This document shows, in pieces, positions 61,193 to 64,000 of a stretch of DNA of 64,000 nucleotides. The stretch's first letter is position 1, and the number at the start of each line of letters is the position of its first letter. The notes under the pieces are model-generated. The model was not told where the DNA came from and did no database searches. It saw only the letters and a program-made list of their open reading frames with translations. A program made the position numbers and the translations under genes. The stretch is from Metabacillus rhizolycopersici (GTDB taxonomy: Bacteria > Bacillota > Bacilli > Bacillales > Bacillaceae): the NCBI RefSeq assembly GCF_020075705.1, contig NZ_JAIQUM010000019.1, positions 1 through 64,000 on the forward strand, written 5' to 3'.

Positions 61193-61442
61193 TCATAGAG
61201 TGGTTATATTGATAATATAGAAAAAAAGTTAAGAAAAATGTAGACTAATGAACCTCTGTAGTCCGTAAGCAACAAAAAGAAGTAAAAGGGTATAAATGAC
61301 GAATGTTTTTGGTGATTGTAACTATATTATTCGTTATTACATAAAAACAATCCAATTTCAGAATGAATCTAATAGCGAGATATGGTATGATCACTGTATG
61401 ACATTCGACATTATTTTTGCACATTAAAGGAGCAAGTAAAGT

Positions 61443-61835
61443 ATGAAACGAAGAACAGCAAGAGAAAAGGCACTACAGTCGCTATTTCAGGTGAATGTTA
61501 GTAAAACAGAACCAAACGAAGCAATTGAACATGCAGTGGGCGAAGAAACTCCGAATCAATTTATGAACAATCTTGTTTTCGGTACAATTGAGCATGAAAA
61601 TGAAATAGATGCCTTAATTACCCCTCACCTCGTTAATTGGACAATTGATCGTTTAGCTAACATCGATAAAACGATTTTACGAATGGCAACATACGAGCTG
61701 AAATATGAGCAAGATGTTCCGTCTAATGTAACAATTGATGAAGCAGTAGAGTTAGCAAAAGCGTTTGGTGATGATCATTCAAGTAAATTCGTGAACGGTG
61801 TCCTCTCTAAAATAAAAAAAGATCTTGAAGGTTAA
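61443..61835 (+). CDS. nusB: transcription antitermination factor NusB
   Basis: This 130-residue all-helical protein opens MKRRTAREKALQSLFQVNV and contains LVNWTIDRLANIDKTILRMATYELKYEQDVPSNVTIDEAVELAKAFGDDHSSKFVNGVLSKI, the complete NusB signature. It binds boxA RNA with NusE (S10) in rRNA antitermination. The ATG lies behind AAAGGAGCAAG. folD follows after 23 nt. Confidence 0.97.
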   Translation: MKRRTAREKALQSLFQVNVSKTEPNEAIEHAVGEETPNQFMNNLVFGTIEHENEIDALITPHLVNWTIDRLANIDKTILRMATYELKYEQDVPSNVTIDEAVELAKAFGDDHSSKFVNGVLSKIKKDLEG

Positions 61836-61858
61836 TTAAATATTTGGAGGAATTTAGA

Positions 61859-62716
61859 ATGACTGCAACGATTATTGATGGGAAAGAGTTATCAAAAACA
61901 AAAAGAAGTGAACTTGCAAAAGAAGTAGAACAAATTAAAGCAAAAGGCTTACTTCCTAAGTTAGTTGTTATTTTAGTAGGTGATAATCCTGCTTCACTAT
62001 CTTATATTAGAGGTAAACAAAAGGCCGCTGAGGAAATTGGAGTTGGCTTTAAGTTAGAGAATTACCCTGAATCTTTTTCTGAAAAAGAATTACTTGAAGT
62101 CATTGAGCACTACAATAACAATGATGAGTACCATGGGATTTTAGTTCAACTTCCACTACCTGCACATATTAACGAAACAGCTGTTGTTGAAAAAATTTCA
62201 CCACTTAAAGATGTTGATGGTTTCCATCCAGTTAATATCGGACGAATGATGACAGGTCAAGATACATTTCTTCCATGTACACCAGCAGGAATCGTCGAGA
62301 TGATTAAATCAGTTGGCGTTGATATGGTTGGAAAGAATGTTGTTGTTGTTGTTGGTCGTAGTAATATTGTTGGAAAGCCAGTTGGTCAATTGCTACTCAA
62401 TGAGCATGCAACAGTAACATATTGTCATTCGAAAACGAAGGATTTATCATCGTTTACAAAAGAAGCAGACATTTTAGTTGCTGCTGTCGGACGCGCTAAT
62501 TTTATTAAAGGCGAAGATATTAAACCAGGTGCTGTTGTTATCGATGTCGGTGTAAACAGACTCGAAAGTGGAAAGTTATGTGGAGATGTTGTATTTGATG
62601 AAGCGAAGGAAGTTGCGAGTTTCCTAACACCAGTTCCAGGTGGAGTAGGGCCAATGACAATTACGATGTTAGCTCATAATACTGTTCAATCTGCGAAGCA
62701 ATTTCTTGTCGAATAG
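61859..62716 (+). CDS. folD: bifunctional methylenetetrahydrofolate dehydrogenase / methenyltetrahydrofolate cyclohydrolase
   Basis: This 285-residue protein starts at ATG 61859, 8 nt after TTGGAGG; an upstream in-frame TTG would only add residues from the ribosome binding site. FolD motifs are VGDNPASLSYIRGKQKAAEEIG with the catalytic Lys, LVQLPLPAHINE, KDVDGFHPVNIGRM, VGRSNIVGKPVGQLLLNEHATVTYCHS for NADP binding and TPVPGGVGPMTITML. It interconverts one-carbon tetrahydrofolates, the pool supplied by the glycine cleavage genes earlier in the window. Confidence 0.97.
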   Translation: MTATIIDGKELSKTKRSELAKEVEQIKAKGLLPKLVVILVGDNPASLSYIRGKQKAAEEIGVGFKLENYPESFSEKELLEVIEHYNNNDEYHGILVQLPLPAHINETAVVEKISPLKDVDGFHPVNIGRMMTGQDTFLPCTPAGIVEMIKSVGVDMVGKNVVVVVGRSNIVGKPVGQLLLNEHATVTYCHSKTKDLSSFTKEADILVAAVGRANFIKGEDIKPGAVVIDVGVNRLESGKLCGDVVFDEAKEVASFLTPVPGGVGPMTITMLAHNTVQSAKQFLVE

Positions 62717-62882
62717 GAAACGATAAAATACTTGTACTGTGGAGAAGTGCACGACATCCAGCTCCAGCGCCTAGCCCCTCGGGGTCACAAGCCACGTATG
62801 AATTGAAGGCAAAGTACGCCTTCTATTCATACGCGTCTTATGCCTGCCTTAGGCTGATCAAGGCGCTTGCGCTTTTGTTCGT
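62716..62882. repeat. dispersed repeat family 1, full copy after folD
   Basis: AAACGATAAAATACTTGTAC, GCACGACATCCAGCTCCAGC, GCCTAGCCCCTCGGGGTCAC, the TATGAATTGAAGGC/GCCTTCTATTCATA palindrome and CTGATCAAGGCGCTTGCGCT. It overlaps the folD stop codon and probably serves as its terminator. Confidence 0.85.
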
Positions 62883-63048
62883 AACAAATAAGCCTTCTTA
62901 ACGTTTCTTTTGAAGGATGAAATGTAATAGTATTAAATCGGGACGGGGATTAATGATTTTGACGCACACTTACTTAAGTGCTTCAGTTCTACCCTTTCCC
63001 GATCCTTCAAATAAAGCTAGAAGTACCTGAAAAAGGAGGTTGGAGGAA

Positions 63049-64000
63049 ATGAGTGAAATAAAATATGTAACGGTCACAGCCTTAACCAAGTACATAAAAC
63101 GTAAATTTGATGTTGACCCACATCTAACGGATATATGGATCAAAGGTGAGATTTCAAATTTTAATTTACATAGCCGTGGACATATGTATTTTACACTTAA
63201 GGATGAAAAGGCAAGAATTCAAGCTGTCATGTTTGCTGGAACAAATAAATCACTTAAATTTAAACCTGAAAATGGAATGAAAGTGTTACTTCGCGGTGAA
63301 ATTTCTGTTTACGAACAAAGTGGCGGTTATCAGGTATACGTGAAGGAAATGCAACCGGACGGAATAGGTAGTCTATATTTAGCATACGAGGAATTAAAAA
63401 AGACTTTGCAAAAAGAAGGTCTATTCGATTCAGTACATAAAAAGCCGATTCCAAAATATCCAGATCAAATTGGGGTTATCACCTCACCGACCGGGGCTGC
63501 GATTCGTGATATTTTAACAACGATCAATCGTCGGTACCCACTTGCAAAAGTTATTTTAATTCCTGCTCTTGTTCAAGGAGTTCAAGCAGGCGCTTCTGTA
63601 GCGGAAGCGATAAAAATGGCGAATCAATTAGGTACTTTAGATGTGTTAATCGTTGGTCGTGGTGGTGGTTCGATTGAAGAACTTTGGGCATTTAATGAAG
63701 AAATCGTAGCAAGAGAAATTTTTGCATCGCAAATACCTATTATCTCGGCTGTTGGGCATGAAACGGACTTTACGATCGCGGATTTCGTTGCAGATTTACG
63801 AGCTCCAACCCCAACAGGTGCTGCCGAATTAGCTGTACCTCATTTTTCTGAATTAATGGATCGTATTTCAGAACGTAAAAATAGATTAAAAAGATCAATT
63901 CAGGAAAAAATCACCTCTAATAAAAATCGATTGAACCATTACCAAACATCCTATGCCTTCAAATATCCAAAACAGCTATATTTACAAAAGGAGCAACAGC
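63049..64000 (+). CDS. xseA: exodeoxyribonuclease VII large subunit, cut by the window end
   Basis: The first 317 residues of XseA run off the right edge. The N-terminal OB domain (about 1-100: [50 protein letters not shown]) is followed by the nuclease domain with [72 protein letters not shown] and the start of the long coiled coil. With XseB it degrades single-stranded DNA in both directions. The ATG lies behind GGAGGTTGGAGGAA. folD and a family 1 repeat precede it. Confidence 0.95.
   Translation, partial: MSEIKYVTVTALTKYIKRKFDVDPHLTDIWIKGEISNFNLHSRGHMYFTLKDEKARIQAVMFAGTNKSLKFKPENGMKVLLRGEISVYEQSGGYQVYVKEMQPDGIGSLYLAYEELKKTLQKEGLFDSVHKKPIPKYPDQIGVITSPTGAAIRDILTTINRRYPLAKVILIPALVQGVQAGASVAEAIKMANQLGTLDVLIVGRGGGSIEELWAFNEEIVAREIFASQIPIISAVGHETDFTIADFVADLRAPTPTGAAELAVPHFSELMDRISERKNRLKRSIQEKITSNKNRLNHYQTSYAFKYPKQLYLQKEQQ

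Larger units (their letters stand above)
60899..61442. other. gene-free stretch before nusB
   Basis: It contains the acc operon terminator and an inverted copy of dispersed repeat family 2 (about 61085-61192, with GAACCGTAGCCCC, GGGATTACATGCCC and AAGTCTCGCTTTAT). In B. subtilis nusB follows yqhY after a similar intergenic space. No gene is supported. Confidence 0.55.

Overview
The window is low-GC, Gram-positive DNA from a spore-forming Bacillaceae member. The evidence is a complete spoIIIA sporulation operon, sinI/sinR, a tandem glycine riboswitch on the gcv operon, and strong AGGAGG-type ribosome binding sites. The right two thirds follow the Bacillus subtilis yqh order (sinR-sinI-yqhG-yqhH-gcvT-gcvPA-gcvPB-yqhL-lipM-mntR-yqhO-yqhP-yqhR-aroQ-yqhT-efp-yqhV-spoIIIAA-AH-accB-accC-yqhY-nusB-folD-xseA). 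No tRNA, rRNA, CRISPR array or prophage was seen.

Region 1 (about 0.8-23.7 kb) is an accessory catabolic island. It holds an IclR regulator, a split transketolase, a DUF1537 four-carbon acid-sugar kinase, a ThDP enzyme resembling acetolactate synthase/glyoxylate carboligase, a hydroxypyruvate-isomerase-like TIM barrel, an allantoate-amidohydrolase-like M20 enzyme and a tartronate-semialdehyde-reductase-like dehydrogenase. A hybrid histidine kinase, a PucR regulator, an NCS1 allantoin permease, allantoinase, ureidoglycine aminohydrolase, a small cupin, an NCS2 permease and a DapA-family aldolase/synthase follow. It reads like the E. coli all/gcl/hyi/glxR regulon rebuilt in a Bacillus, but with no recognisable glycerate kinase or ureidoglycolate lyase and with an added transketolase and DUF1537 kinase. 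My working model (inference) is allantoin to glyoxylate, then tartronate semialdehyde/hydroxypyruvate, with transketolase as a possible second outlet.

Region 2 (23.7-38.6 kb) holds an XRE-cupin regulator divergent from a LysE-type exporter, a SipW-like peptidase with sinR and sinI, yqhG/yqhH, the riboswitch-controlled glycine cleavage operon, a MerR-like protein, an AHSA1 protein, a rhodanese and the octanoyltransferase lipM.

Region 3 (38.9-44.6 kb) is the most striking: an adenosylcobalamin-dependent ribonucleotide reductase gene (nrdJ) split into three exons by two self-splicing introns of different classes. A group II intron encoding a reverse transcriptase/HNH protein lies directly after the N-terminal redox cysteine codon. 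A 321-nt ORF-less group I intron lies 228 nt further on, with an excellent P1 helix, P/Q/R/S core and terminal G. Joining the exons restores one 851-codon frame. Two NrdR-box-like sites 32 bp apart precede the gene.

Region 4 (44.6-64 kb) is conserved housekeeping and sporulation DNA: mntR, a patatin-like protein, shikimate and peptidase genes, efp, a HEAT-repeat gene, spoIIIA (sigma-E promoter visible; spoIIIAD has no ordinary start codon), acetyl-CoA carboxylase subunits, nusB, folD and a truncated xseA. yqhQ is missing from its expected place. At least two dispersed repeat families occupy the intergenic regions.
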